Shown here: positions 1 to 9,410 of the stretch, in pieces | Layout of the letters: every line of letters begins with the position of its first letter | How positions within the stretch are numbered: the first letter of the stretch is position 1 | Origin: Sedimentisphaerales bacterium | GTDB taxonomy: Bacteria > Planctomycetota > Phycisphaerae > Sedimentisphaerales > Anaerobacaceae | DNA length: 37,579 nucleotides | Direction of reading: 5' to 3' | Assembly: GCA_016933295.1 (NCBI GenBank) | Contig: JAFGBG010000003.1 | Coordinates: 1 to 37,579 of the forward strand | Position numbers and translations under genes: made by a program | The notes under the pieces: generated by a model | Told to the model about the DNA's origin: nothing | The model's database searches: none | The model's input: the letters and a program-made list of their open reading frames with translations, nothing else

Positions 1-750
1 TATTCCAGCGAACGTTATCTGCGTTACCATGCGTATCATTTCTTTGCTCGCCAGGAAGAAAAAGATTCTATTGTCAGGTTAAAGGCGATTGATACCGATG
101 GACGGGAATATAATTTTGAGCTTCCGGTAACGCTTGGTGTCAGATATCTGCCTCGTTTGCCGGTTCCGAAAAGCGGCATAGAAGATTCCGGAGAGATTTC
201 ATGGAAAATGCTCGATGATAACATAGGTTATATATATGTTCGCCGCATTCAGAGTAATTTAATATCATTGCTCGATAAGGCGGTGGAGCAGTTGCAGGAT
301 GCACATGGAATTATTATAGATATACGCGGCAACAGCGGCGGGGGATTCGATTCGAATATTGCGCATTTGAATTTTGCTCTTGATAAGGATTCACAGGATC
401 CGCAGAGACCACGATATAAAGGACCGATGGCCGTGTTGATCGATAGTCGCTGCATCAGCGCCGGCGAAGGATGGGCCTCCTGGTTTGTCGCAAACAACAG
501 AGCGAAGCTTTTCGGCCGAGCAACTGCCGGGGCATCTTCAGGAAAAACAACCTATGAATTGAAAAATGGTTTATACAAAGTCAGATTCCCGGTAAAAGCA
601 TATACCGGTTTTCTCGACAGGCCCATAGAACATATCGGGCTTATCCCCGATGTGCCTGTCACTCAAAGCGCAAAGGACCTTGTGAACGGACGTGATACGG
701 TGCTTCAGGCGGCGAAGCAGTATCTTTTGAACAACGTCGAACAAAAATAG
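1..750 (+). CDS. S41-family (tail-specific/IRBP-like) peptidase, C-terminal part
   Basis: The reading frame is open from the first base of the window, so the gene starts upstream and only its last 249 residues are visible. They form the catalytic core of an S41 serine peptidase: a beta-strand plus Gly-rich turn (IIIDIRGNSGGG), then a strand leading to CISAGEGW, where the Ser at visible residue 153 is the expected nucleophile, followed by a Glu two residues on. The segment ATAGASSGK matches the next conserved loop and resembles the tricorn/IRBP branch more than the Ser-Lys CtpA branch. Such enzymes usually act in the periplasm or at the outer membrane on protein termini or misfolded proteins. 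No signal peptide can be judged because the start is missing. Dihydroorotase follows after 32 bases, but no functional link is evident. The family call is firm; the substrate is unknown. Confidence 0.85.
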   Translation, partial: YSSERYLRYHAYHFFARQEEKDSIVRLKAIDTDGREYNFELPVTLGVRYLPRLPVPKSGIEDSGEISWKMLDDNIGYIYVRRIQSNLISLLDKAVEQLQDAHGIIIDIRGNSGGGFDSNIAHLNFALDKDSQDPQRPRYKGPMAVLIDSRCISAGEGWASWFVANNRAKLFGRATAGASSGKTTYELKNGLYKVRFPVKAYTGFLDRPIEHIGLIPDVPVTQSAKDLVNGRDTVLQAAKQYLLNNVEQK

Positions 751-782
751 AACATGATATCACCCGTAAGGGAACAAAAGTT

Positions 783-2081
783 ATGAATACCGAACTGTTG
801 ATAAAAAACGGCCGCGTGATTGACCCGGCGAACGGCATCGATTCCGTTTGCGATGTACTTGTCGCACAGGGAAAGATAGCTCAGGTAGATAAAATAGAAA
901 AACACGCCGCCGAAACATCACTACGAGTCATCGATGCTAAGGATAAGCTTGTTGTTCCCGGCCTGATCGATATTCATGTGCATTTCCGCGAGCCCGGCGA
1001 CGAAGAGGAAGAGACGATAGCGAGCGGTTCGGCCGCGGCAGTAGCGGCGGGATTCACCTCGGTCGTTTGTATGCCGAACACGAATCCGGTAATTGAAAAC
1101 GAAACGGACATCGAATATATACATCGAAAAGCCAGACAGGCCAGGAAAACTCACGTTTACACGATGGGCGCCATTACAAAGGGACTTGCCGGTGTCGAGC
1201 TTGCCGAAATGGGATTCATGGCCGAAGCCGGCGCCGTCGGCTTTACCGACGACGGTAACGGCGTCCAGGACCCGGCTGTTATGCTCAGGGCTCTGAAATA
1301 TGCCGGTATGTTCAATATCGTAATAGCCCAGCATTGCCAGGACGACCGTATTGCCGGTAAAGGTGTGATGAATGCCGGATATTACTCGACAATTCTCGGA
1401 TTACCGGGGATTGATCCGCTTGCGGAAGAAGCAATTCTATGGCGGGACATTCAGCTTATCAAAAAAATACCGCCGGGGCGTATTCGCTATCATGCACAGC
1501 ATGTATCCACGGCCGGTTCAATCGAGCTTATCAGGGCCGCCAAGAAAGAATCTCTGCCGATTACCTGCGAAGTAACGCCGCATCATTTGCTGCTGACCGA
1601 GGAATCTTGTGCCGACTATGACACGAACTATAAAGTCAATCCTCCCCTGCGAAGCAAGAAAGATGTGGATGCTCTAAAACAGGCGATTGCTGAAGGGCTT
1701 GTAGATGCATTGGCCACTGACCATGCACCTCACTTGCAAAGCGAGAAGGAACTGGAATTTCTCACCGCACCGTTCGGTATTGCGAGCCTGGAATGCGCTT
1801 TGGCTCTTTATGTCAAGGCTCTTATCGAACCCGGTATTTTGGACTGGCCCGGCTTGATTCGATTAATGACGGCAAAACCCGCCGGAATAATAGGAATCGA
1901 TAAAGGCACGCTCGGTATTGGAAAACAGGCCGATATTACAATCATAAATCCGGAGAAAGAATATAAAATAGATACGAATTCATTTCTCTCGAAGAGCAGA
2001 AACTGCCCTTATCATGGCCTGGAGGTAAAAGGAAAAGCCGAGATGACGATTGTCGGCGGCGAAGTAAGATTCGAAGCTTAA
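783..2081 (+). CDS. pyrC: dihydroorotase (class I)
   Basis: This enzyme performs the reversible cyclisation of carbamoyl-aspartate to dihydroorotate in pyrimidine synthesis, in the cytoplasm. The 432 residues are the normal length for class I enzymes. Metal-site signatures are visible: DIHVHF with His65 and His67, FTDDGNG with Asp156 in the place used as a metal ligand in class I bacterial enzymes, AQHC and HVSTAGS with further His ligands, and ATDHAPH with catalytic Asp313. The substrate loop FREPG and MPNTNP are also present. The start is supported by GGGAA a few bases upstream of the ATG and by the match of the N-terminus (LLIKNGRVIDP) to the family's beta-sandwich strand. No aspartate carbamoyltransferase or other pyr gene is visible in the window. 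All recognisable active-site residues are intact, so it should be active. Confidence 0.96.
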   Translation: MNTELLIKNGRVIDPANGIDSVCDVLVAQGKIAQVDKIEKHAAETSLRVIDAKDKLVVPGLIDIHVHFREPGDEEEETIASGSAAAVAAGFTSVVCMPNTNPVIENETDIEYIHRKARQARKTHVYTMGAITKGLAGVELAEMGFMAEAGAVGFTDDGNGVQDPAVMLRALKYAGMFNIVIAQHCQDDRIAGKGVMNAGYYSTILGLPGIDPLAEEAILWRDIQLIKKIPPGRIRYHAQHVSTAGSIELIRAAKKESLPITCEVTPHHLLLTEESCADYDTNYKVNPPLRSKKDVDALKQAIAEGLVDALATDHAPHLQSEKELEFLTAPFGIASLECALALYVKALIEPGILDWPGLIRLMTAKPAGIIGIDKGTLGIGKQADITIINPEKEYKIDTNSFLSKSRNCPYHGLEVKGKAEMTIVGGEVRFEA

Positions 2082-2090
2082 ATAGGGGAA

Positions 2091-2128
2091 TGCGATTCGC
2101 AGGAATATGCAAATAACCGCGAATCGCA
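2091..2128 (+). promoter_or_regulatory. twin palindromes / possible hairpin just before the YacP-like gene
   Basis: Two copies of an almost perfect short palindrome lie 27 bases apart: TGCGATTCGCA at 2091-2101 and CGCGAATCGCA at 2118-2128. Because they are inverted copies of each other, TGCGATTCGC and GCGAATCGCA can also pair as a 10-bp stem with an 18-base loop. The element ends 4 bases before the ATG at 2133, so the folded form would occupy the place where a ribosome-binding site is expected; none is obvious there. It could be a protein-binding operator or an RNA switch controlling the next gene. Function is inferred; the symmetry is seen directly. Confidence 0.5.
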
Positions 2129-2132
2129 AATT

Positions 2133-2609
2133 ATGTACTTAATTGACGGCCATAATCTGTTACACGCACTTCCTAAGCTTGATGAACTTATAGCACCTGT
2201 TGGTGATGTTCAGTTGTGTGTAATGATAGGCAGTTATCTGGAATTGATCGGCCAGACCGGCGAAATTATTTTTGACGGTACAGGGCCGCGAGATAAGAGC
2301 GGATTCGACAACATAGGGGGTATCGAGATTACTTTTGCAGGACTTGGAACGGACACCGACACCATAATCGAGGATAAGATAAGAGCGAGTACCGCGCCGA
2401 AAAGGCTTGTAATTGTCAGCAGCGACAGAAGATTGCGAAAAGCTGCCCGCGCCAGAAAGGCGGTTTCGGTAAAATCGGATGAGTTCTGGCTAAAAATCAA
2501 TAAGCAGTTGAGTAAAAAAAAGCCAAAACAAGAACCCGGTGCAAAACGCGGCGGCCTGAGCGAGAGTGAAACCAAACAATGGCTCGATTTCTTCGGTTTT
2601 GAACAATAA
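2133..2609 (+). CDS. YacP/Rae1-like NYN-domain ribonuclease
   Basis: The 158-residue protein starts MYLIDGHNLLH, the hallmark of NYN (PIN-like) nucleases of the YacP group, with the metal-binding Asp5 followed by Gly-His-Asn. Further acidic clusters fit the fold: FDGTGP around residue 49, TDTDTIIEDKI around residue 72 and IVSSDRRLRKAA around residue 92, which is the typical SSDxxLRxxA signature. Homologues such as Bacillus Rae1 cleave mRNA on the ribosome; whether this one does is not shown. The C-terminus is Lys-rich (KKKPKQ) and ends in a short helix that often follows the NYN domain. No Shine-Dalgarno is clear, because the inverted repeat at 2091-2128 lies directly upstream. It sits 51 bases after pyrC on the same strand and may be co-transcribed. 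Confidence 0.85.
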   Translation: MYLIDGHNLLHALPKLDELIAPVGDVQLCVMIGSYLELIGQTGEIIFDGTGPRDKSGFDNIGGIEITFAGLGTDTDTIIEDKIRASTAPKRLVIVSSDRRLRKAARARKAVSVKSDEFWLKINKQLSKKKPKQEPGAKRGGLSESETKQWLDFFGFEQ

Positions 2610-2885
2610 GTTCCAGCAGATTCAGATAAGCAATCACATCTTATATGAACGTTTTGACTGTCGTTGGTCCTCATAATTGAGTTTCCATAAATTTTGTATT
2701 GCTAAATCCGATTAAAAATTGTATAAATGCTCTTTTTGCGGGGCAGACATGAAAAAACAGGCATTCTTGTTTGCCTGATGCATTAGAGAATATTACCGCT
2801 AAAAAGGCAGTTTGAAAGGGGGTAATAGGGATTGATTTGAAGGTAAGTTGTTTGTTGTTCATATTTTATAGAAAATGGAGAAATA

Positions 2886-5800
2886 ATGAAGCGTAAGATA
2901 GTTACAATTGACGGTAATAGTGCGGCCTCTTATGTGGCGCACGCAACGAATGAAGTTATTGCAATATATCCGATTACTCCAAGCTCGGGTATGGGTGAAA
3001 TTGCTGATGCGAAAACAGCCAAAGGCGAGACCAATATTTGGGGCACGGTTCCTTCCGTTACAGAAATGCAATCGGAAGGAGGCGCCGCGGCGGCCGTACA
3101 CGGTGCGTTAGCGGCCGGTGCATTAACCACGACTTTCACAGCTTCCCAGGGGCTTTTATTAATGATACCCAGTATGTATAAGATTGCAGGGGAGCTTTTA
3201 CCAACAGTATTTCATATTTCTGCTCGTTCCTTAGCCTGCCAGGCACTTTCTATTTTCGGCGACCATTCCGATGTGATGACATGCCGGGAAACCGGTTTCG
3301 CGCAGCTTGTTTCCTGCAATGTTCAGGAAGTTATGGATATGGCACTCATAGCTCAGCAGTCGGCGCTGGCTTCGAGTCTGCCATATCTGCACTTTTTCGA
3401 CGGCTTCCGCACAAGCCACGAGGTGCAAAAGGTCGAAGAGCTGACAATGGACGATATGCGGGCGATAATTGACGATAAGTTGGTTGCCAGACACAAGGCT
3501 CGTGGTTTGTCACCGGACAGACCGTTGATTAGCGGCACAGCCCAGAATCCCGACGTCTATTTTCAGGGCAGAGAAACGGTAAACAAATATTATCTTGCCG
3601 CACCGCAAATCGTTCAGGAGACTATGGATAAATTCGCCAAGTTAGTAGGCAGGCAATACCATCTTTTCGATTATGTAGGCGCTTCGGACGCCGAAAAAGT
3701 CATAGTTGTTATGGGCTCAGCTGCCGATACGGCACACGAAACTATCGAACATTTAGCCGCACAAGGAGAAAAAGTCGGTGTCGTTAAAGTGCGGTTGTTC
3801 CATCCGTTCAGCACCGAGCATTTTATCGCCGCATTACCTGAAACTACCAGAAAAATTGCCGTTCTTGACAGGACAAAAGAGCCGGGTTCTATCGGCGAGC
3901 CTTTGTATCTGAATATAAGAACCGCAGTAGGAGAGGCGATGGGCAAAGGTGAGGCGCCGTTTGAGGATTATCCGATAATTGTAGGCGGTCGATACGGCCT
4001 TGGTTCCAAAGACTTCACACCGGCAATGGTTAAAGCCGTTTTCGATAATCTCGATAAAGACAAACCAAAATACGAATTTACCGTCGGAATTATCGAGGAT
4101 GTCACTAATACGAGCCTCGAGGTCGATGAATCTTTCGACGTTTCCGACGAGGGATTTTTCTCGGGATTGTTTTACGGACTCGGTTCCGACGGTACCGTAG
4201 GGGCGAACAGGAACTCGATAAAAATCATCGGCGAACAAACGGATAATTACGCACAGGCCTATTTCGTTTACGACTCGAAGAAAGCCGGCGCGGTGACCGT
4301 ATCTCACCTTCGGTTCGGCAAAAAGCTAATTCGCCGGCCGTACCTTGTAAGCAAAGCCGATTTTATCGCCTGTCATAATCCGGCGTTCCTCGAGCAGTTT
4401 GATATGCTGAGCCCGGCGCGCGAAGGGGCGACTTTCCTGTTGACCAGCACTCACGGCCCGGATGAAGTCTGGGATACCCTGCCGGGTGAAGTACAAAAGC
4501 AGATAATCGATAAGAAGCTGAAATTCTACGTTATCGACGCGATTGATATTGCCCAGGAGCTTGGGCTCGGAGCCAGAATAAATGTTATTATGCAGACGGC
4601 GTTTTTCAAGATAAGCAATATCATAAAGCTCGAAACCGCCATAGATGCCATTAAGGATGCAATCCAGAAGACCTACGGCAAAAAAGGTCAGAAAATTGTT
4701 GATATGAACAACGCGGCAGTCGATGCCGCTATCGACAAAATCTACGAAGTCAAGGTTCCGGGCAAAGTGACAAGCAATATAAAAATGAGGCAGATGGTTC
4801 CCGATGACGCACCCGACTTCGTAAAAGAAGTAACTGCCGAGCTTATGGCGTTCCACGGTGACATGCTGCCGGTAAGCAAAATGCCGGACGACGGCAAGTT
4901 TCCGACGGGAACGACTAAATATGAGAAACGTAACATCGCCGTCAATATCCCTGTTTGGGAGCCAGAAGTCTGCATACAGTGCGGGACATGCTCGTTCGTC
5001 TGCCCTCATGCCACAATCCGTATTAAAGCTTTCGATCCGAAATATGCCGAAGGTGCCCCCAAGACTTTCAAGAGCATCGATGCAAAGGGTAAAGATTTTG
5101 CAGGTATGAAGTTCACGGTCCAGGTCGCGCCGGAAGATTGTACCGGCTGCGGTGCGTGCGTGCAGTCCTGTCCGGCACAGGAAAAAGATAAGGACAAAAA
5201 GCCAACCGGACGAAAAGCCATTAATATGGCAACTCAGGAACCGCTAAGAGATAATGAGCGAGATAACTATGAATATTTTCTTGCCATTCCGAATACCGAT
5301 CCGAAGCTTTTCAAAACGGCGAGCGTCAAGGGCAGCCAGCTAATCGAACCTTTGTTCGAGTACTCGGGCGCCTGCGCCGGCTGCGGCGAGACCCCATACG
5401 TCAAGCTGCTGACACAGTTATTCGGAGATAGAATTTATATCGGGAACGCAACGGGCTGCTCGTCCATCTACGGCGGAAATTTACCTACGACACCTTATAC
5501 TAAACGTTCAGACGGCAGGGGCCCGACCTGGAGCAACAGCCTGTTCGAGGATGCGGCAGAATTTGCAATGGGAATGAGGCTGACTGTCAGCAAATTCACA
5601 GAACGGGCTTTGTGGCTGTTGGATAAAGTTGCGGAACAAGGCTGTGTGGATAAAAAACTCGCCGGGCAGATACGTGAAGCGGCTATAGCCAACGATCCGG
5701 CCCAGGAAGCAATCGAACAACAAAGAAATCTTGTTGACCAGCTCAGAAAGCAGTGCCAGAAGAGCGATTGTGCCGAATGTCGAAGTCTGTTGGATATAGC

Positions 5801-6470
5801 TGATCATCTCGTTCGTAAATCAGTCTGGGCGATGGGCGGAGACGGTTGGGCCTATGATATCGGTTATGGCGGACTCGACCACGTTCTGGCAAGCGGAGCG
5901 GATATAAACGTGCTTGTTCTGGATACGGAAGTGTATTCCAATACCGGCGGTCAGATGTCGAAATCAACCCCGAGAGCGGCGGTTGCGAAATTTGCCGCAG
6001 GCGGCAAGCCCGCCCCCAAAAAGGACCTCGGTCTTCTGGCTATGACCTACGGCAATATTTATGTCGCGAAAGTAGCGATAGGGGCAAACACGAATCAGAC
6101 CGTCAAAGCCTTCGTGGAAGCTGAATCACATCCGGGACCTTCCTTGATCATTGCATATGCACACTGTATTGCTCACGGGATAAATATGACTATGGGTTAT
6201 CAGGAGCAGAAGAAAGCCGTTTCCTGCGGGCACTGGCCTTTATACAGATTCGATCCGAGACTTATAGAGCAGGGCAAGAATCCACTACAGCTTGATTCGA
6301 AGAGTCCGACTACCAACTTCGAAGATTATGCTTACGGCGAGAATCGTTATCGCACTCTCCAGCAATCAAAGCCGGAAGCGGCCGCGGAATTGATGAAACT
6401 CGCCAGCCAGGATGCGGCAAGAAGATATGAACTGATGGAGCAGCTTGCTAATTTGAAATGCGAAAAATAG
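2886..6470 (+). CDS. nifJ: pyruvate:ferredoxin (flavodoxin) oxidoreductase, single-chain
   Basis: This enzyme converts pyruvate and CoA to acetyl-CoA, CO2 and reduced ferredoxin, the main pyruvate-cleaving step in anaerobes. The 1194 residues contain all fused domains in the usual order: the N-terminal domain with YPITPSSGMGE, the transketolase-C-like and gamma domains, a linker, a two-cluster ferredoxin insert with CIQCGTCSFVCP from residue 696 and CTGCGACVQSCP from residue 752, and the thiamine-diphosphate domain with GACAGCGE near residue 828 and GDGWAYDIGYGG near 985. The Cys pair in the last domain is typical of the third, proximal Fe-S cluster. GGAG lies 6 bases before the ATG. The gene is preceded by 276 bases without a gene and is followed after 12-21 bases by a lipoprotein gene. 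No frameshift or missing motif is seen. Confidence 0.97.
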   Translation: MKRKIVTIDGNSAASYVAHATNEVIAIYPITPSSGMGEIADAKTAKGETNIWGTVPSVTEMQSEGGAAAAVHGALAAGALTTTFTASQGLLLMIPSMYKIAGELLPTVFHISARSLACQALSIFGDHSDVMTCRETGFAQLVSCNVQEVMDMALIAQQSALASSLPYLHFFDGFRTSHEVQKVEELTMDDMRAIIDDKLVARHKARGLSPDRPLISGTAQNPDVYFQGRETVNKYYLAAPQIVQETMDKFAKLVGRQYHLFDYVGASDAEKVIVVMGSAADTAHETIEHLAAQGEKVGVVKVRLFHPFSTEHFIAALPETTRKIAVLDRTKEPGSIGEPLYLNIRTAVGEAMGKGEAPFEDYPIIVGGRYGLGSKDFTPAMVKAVFDNLDKDKPKYEFTVGIIEDVTNTSLEVDESFDVSDEGFFSGLFYGLGSDGTVGANRNSIKIIGEQTDNYAQAYFVYDSKKAGAVTVSHLRFGKKLIRRPYLVSKADFIACHNPAFLEQFDMLSPAREGATFLLTSTHGPDEVWDTLPGEVQKQIIDKKLKFYVIDAIDIAQELGLGARINVIMQTAFFKISNIIKLETAIDAIKDAIQKTYGKKGQKIVDMNNAAVDAAIDKIYEVKVPGKVTSNIKMRQMVPDDAPDFVKEVTAELMAFHGDMLPVSKMPDDGKFPTGTTKYEKRNIAVNIPVWEPEVCIQCGTCSFVCPHATIRIKAFDPKYAEGAPKTFKSIDAKGKDFAGMKFTVQVAPEDCTGCGACVQSCPAQEKDKDKKPTGRKAINMATQEPLRDNERDNYEYFLAIPNTDPKLFKTASVKGSQLIEPLFEYSGACAGCGETPYVKLLTQLFGDRIYIGNATGCSSIYGGNLPTTPYTKRSDGRGPTWSNSLFEDAAEFAMGMRLTVSKFTERALWLLDKVAEQGCVDKKLAGQIREAAIANDPAQEAIEQQRNLVDQLRKQCQKSDCAECRSLLDIADHLVRKSVWAMGGDGWAYDIGYGGLDHVLASGADINVLVLDTEVYSNTGGQMSKSTPRAAVAKFAAGGKPAPKKDLGLLAMTYGNIYVAKVAIGANTNQTVKAFVEAESHPGPSLIIAYAHCIAHGINMTMGYQEQKKAVSCGHWPLYRFDPRLIEQGKNPLQLDSKSPTTNFEDYAYGENRYRTLQQSKPEAAAELMKLASQDAARRYELMEQLANLKCEK

Positions 6471-6491
6471 AAAATTAAAGGGGTGGAGGAA

Positions 6492-7280
6492 ATGAGAACA
6501 AGGTTGTCAAAAACAATGTATTTGATCCTTGCCGCGTTTTTTGTATTCGCAGGGTGTCAGCAGAAACAACAGGACGATGTGGATGTATATGCTCGTGAGC
6601 CGAACCTTCATACGATACGTATAGGCTCAGAATACGAAGTCATGGCGATTAACGCAACCGGCGGATTGGATGCATGGACCGATACTGTCGAACTACAGCT
6701 CAATTGCGTAGTGACATTTTATCAGCCCGACGGCAGTTCTTACCTGACACAGCAACAATTCAGTGTTTATCCCTGGTCAAATTCCCTGGAAATCGCCGGC
6801 AAAGAACCGCAAGGCGGCTTCGTCTGGAGACTTTCACAGGGGCATTTCGAGATATTGCAAGGTGACAGGAACATCACGAACAATAAAAATACGCTTGACA
6901 ATCAGTGCTTTGCCGAAGCGATATTAAATATTGTTACTGCACCGGTTCGATTATTGGATCAATCTGTGGACTTTACCATCGATATGAATCCCGTCAAAAT
7001 TCAGGGGAAATGGTTCTATCCGATTCAAAGACGCGGCAGGGCGGATATCGAGTCTATTCTTCGCATTCCCAAGGCTGTTTTTTATCAAAACAGGGATAAT
7101 TCAATAATCGATGTTCTCTGGATCGATTGCTTGACTGTGGAACAATCTATAATAATCCGGGGATATGATTACGGTGAAATTGAATCCGGCAAAGCTGTCA
7201 TTCCTCACAGAATAGAAATTTTTATCGCCGATTCACAGAAAAATCCAAAGACTCGACTGGTAAAAATAGATATTCAATAA
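6492..7280 (+). CDS. predicted lipoprotein of unknown function
   Basis: I do not recognise a family. The protein has 262 residues from the ATG chosen here. It opens with a basic stretch, a hydrophobic segment and VFAGC, a lipobox with Cys22 as the expected lipidation site, so it should sit on a membrane facing the periplasm. The rest is soluble, rich in beta-strand-like patterns, and has no catalytic motif I can name. The start is uncertain: AAAGGGG ends 8 bases before this ATG, while an in-frame GTG at 6483 would add three residues. It lies close behind the pyruvate oxidoreductase gene and ends at a strong terminator, so the two may share a transcript, though no functional link is obvious. 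Confidence 0.75.
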   Translation: MRTRLSKTMYLILAAFFVFAGCQQKQQDDVDVYAREPNLHTIRIGSEYEVMAINATGGLDAWTDTVELQLNCVVTFYQPDGSSYLTQQQFSVYPWSNSLEIAGKEPQGGFVWRLSQGHFEILQGDRNITNNKNTLDNQCFAEAILNIVTAPVRLLDQSVDFTIDMNPVKIQGKWFYPIQRRGRADIESILRIPKAVFYQNRDNSIIDVLWIDCLTVEQSIIIRGYDYGEIESGKAVIPHRIEIFIADSQKNPKTRLVKIDIQ

Positions 7281-7303
7281 ATCAAAAGACTATTTAAAAA
7301 AAC

Positions 7304-7340
7304 AAAGGCGGCCGGAATTGTTCAACCCGGCCGCCTTTTT
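7304..7340 (+). terminator. bidirectional intrinsic terminator
   Basis: A perfect 12-bp stem (7304-7315 with 7327-7338; core GGCGGCCGG/CCGGCCGCC) with an 11-base loop is followed by a run of T to 7340. The left arm is preceded by an A-rich run from 7295, so transcripts arriving from the minus strand also see a hairpin followed by U. It lies between the convergent lipoprotein gene (ends 7280) and the minus-strand gene ending at 7402, which is the expected place for a two-way terminator. Confidence 0.9.
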
Positions 7341-7401
7341 CGTATTTCCCTGCCGTTATTCTTCCGGCATGTTTTTGTTCTGTCTGTTGACGCAGGATTT
7401 T

Positions 7402-9246
7402 TTAGTTTTGCTGCATCTGCTGCATTTGCATTTGTTGCATCATCATAAAAGCGCCCATAATCTCGGTCAGGTGCTCTTTCGGTATCGCAATATCCACTAC
7501 TAATTTACCGTCTGCACCTTTGCCTGCTACCACGATATTGCTTTTTGTCGGAGCATTAATTTGTGGAAGCGGCATGGGAACCATCGCCGTAATCATTCTA
7601 TATAATCGCAGAAGATTGAATGTTACCATAAAATCTGCCTTATCCGCTCCGGGAATCAATGCAATAGCCGCTTTCGTCTCGTCGCCGATCGGTTTTGTAC
7701 CTCCGGCCTGAACCTCGTCGATCAGCTCGCGAATTTTTGAATCCACATTACCACCGACGGCACATACGAACAGACCTTTTGTCAATCCCCATCGATAATC
7801 AAATCCACCGCCGTACATTGTGTCCAACATTTGCGCTTCGGGGCCGCCCTGAGTGGATTTCATCGTAAGTTTCGCCGAATCTATTGAAACACCCTTGTAA
7901 GTATCAACACCCTTATTTACAGTAAAGCTCGAATCTATCCCAAGGCCTTTATAGAAGTCCAGAATACCGCTGGTTGTCATCATTTCCACTGCATCTTTGA
8001 TTAAAGAATCGAATTTCTTGTCATCCTTCACTGAAATAGCATACTTAACCGAAAAGGGCGGTTTGCCATCGGTGTTTATCGATACCGAATAGGCTACCGG
8101 TCCGGTCAGACAATCAAGAACATTTGTTGCAAGGGTTTTCATTTTTGCAATTTTCTCGGCATCCATCGAATCGCCGCCCATAGCTGATAATATATCAATA
8201 CTGGTAACCTGAAACTGCCTCATTAGAGGCGAGCCCATATTACATCCGTAATTCATTAACGCCCCGTCTTTCAGATAGGAAAGAAGATTATTTTCCTGTT
8301 GAGATGAAGTACTTCCAACAAACATTTTTGCCATATTTGTTCCCGGAACGGTGTCGATTGTTTTCTTTATGCTCAGGACATTGGGCTTGGGATTGATAGC
8401 TAAACTCACGGATTTTGTTTCTTTTAGCAGTGTATCTATTATAGTTGCATACATCCCGATTATGTTTTGCGCGCTTGCAAACTGTGCTCCCTGGCCGCTG
8501 TTTTCGAGGCTCTTCATCATTTCCTTCATCTGACTTAGTTGTGCCGTGATTAGAGGACCGAAGTTTCTGGAAACCTGCTGCATATTGACATAAGCCCAGA
8601 TTGGTTCGTCCCCGGCTTGTTTCACTTGAGAGGCGTCGAGTATTGTAGCCAGTGTTGCCGCCTTTGCAGATGAGCTCGTTGCGATTCCCATTAGCTTCTT
8701 ATATTCTACCATATTGTCATAGTCGTTCGCCCAGCTCATAAGGGCATAACTATCAACCTGAGAGACCAGTAAAACAGGGGTTCCGTTTTGCGTTATTTTG
8801 GAAACACCTTTATCGTCGGGTTGGGCGCAATTAGGATTACCATCAATGAACTGTTTATAATTCGTGACGGGAGTAAGGATGCCGACGAATATATTCGGCA
8901 CGTCATTTGTCTGTGATTCCCGTCCCGGCATAGCTACGCCGAATACACTGAAATTACCATCCATATTTAAACCATTCAACTGAGGACTGCCTAATAGCTC
9001 CATCAACTGCGCTCTTATAAGCATTGAAGCTCCCATCGGCATAGGGGAAGCACCGGCGAGAAACTGGTCTGTTTGATTAAGAGTGTTATTAAAATTGTTA
9101 ATTCGCACGCAAAAGATGGTTTCCGCCGGGAGTGTTTTCAACAACTGATCATCTGATTGAGCTTGCGCCCGAAGTGCCGGTATCAAAACAAAAGAAAGAA
9201 TAAAACACACTGCGGCACATTTTCTTTCGATTTTTGTATTTAACAT
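7402..9246 (-). CDS. secreted protein of unknown function with Met/Gln-rich C-terminus
   Basis: The protein has 614 residues. It begins with a signal peptide (hydrophobic core AAVCFILSFVLIPAL, then RAQAQ with an AxA-type cleavage site near residue 30). The mature part starts with LLKTLPAETIFCVRINN, a pattern like the 'levels of a protein that must not fail' DUF3352-type sequences seen in secreted bacterial proteins; I treat that as a weak resemblance. No catalytic motif is visible. The last ~20 residues are almost only Met and Gln. The start is well supported on the minus strand: GGAGG at 9258-9254 is 7 bases from the ATG. It is transcribed away from the export operon, sharing the 580-base region with it, and ends at the two-way terminator. 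Function and partner are unknown. Confidence 0.8.
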   Translation of the reverse strand: MLNTKIERKCAAVCFILSFVLIPALRAQAQSDDQLLKTLPAETIFCVRINNFNNTLNQTDQFLAGASPMPMGASMLIRAQLMELLGSPQLNGLNMDGNFSVFGVAMPGRESQTNDVPNIFVGILTPVTNYKQFIDGNPNCAQPDDKGVSKITQNGTPVLLVSQVDSYALMSWANDYDNMVEYKKLMGIATSSSAKAATLATILDASQVKQAGDEPIWAYVNMQQVSRNFGPLITAQLSQMKEMMKSLENSGQGAQFASAQNIIGMYATIIDTLLKETKSVSLAINPKPNVLSIKKTIDTVPGTNMAKMFVGSTSSQQENNLLSYLKDGALMNYGCNMGSPLMRQFQVTSIDILSAMGGDSMDAEKIAKMKTLATNVLDCLTGPVAYSVSINTDGKPPFSVKYAISVKDDKKFDSLIKDAVEMMTTSGILDFYKGLGIDSSFTVNKGVDTYKGVSIDSAKLTMKSTQGGPEAQMLDTMYGGGFDYRWGLTKGLFVCAVGGNVDSKIRELIDEVQAGGTKPIGDETKAAIALIPGADKADFMVTFNLLRLYRMITAMVPMPLPQINAPTKSNIVVAGKGADGKLVVDIAIPKEHLTEIMGAFMMMQQMQMQQMQQN

Positions 9247-9410
9247 TTGCTTACCTCCAAAAATAATAAGTTTAAAATAATTTTCCTGAAAATACTTCGG
9301 TAGTGTCTTCTATTGTAAAGAACGCACATTCTAACAAATATTTTCATACTAACCTGATAAAAATATAAATTTTTCTGTAATTGACGATTCTGCCGGAGAT
9401 GCACCATATT

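Noticed and set aside
2749-2778. Eight-codon frame (MKKQAFLFA) ahead of the pyruvate oxidoreductase gene
   Set aside because: No ribosome-binding site and too short to support; likely chance.
2610-2885. Search for a promoter ahead of the pyruvate oxidoreductase gene
   Set aside because: TTGACT (2654) and TTGAAG (2837) are present, but the nearest -10-like boxes are at wrong distances (12-14 or 19 bases), so no promoter is called.
4326-5009. Long minus-strand frame of 227 codons inside the pyruvate oxidoreductase gene
   Set aside because: It is antisense to a fully conserved enzyme and its translation has no recognisable pattern; it reflects codon bias of the real gene.
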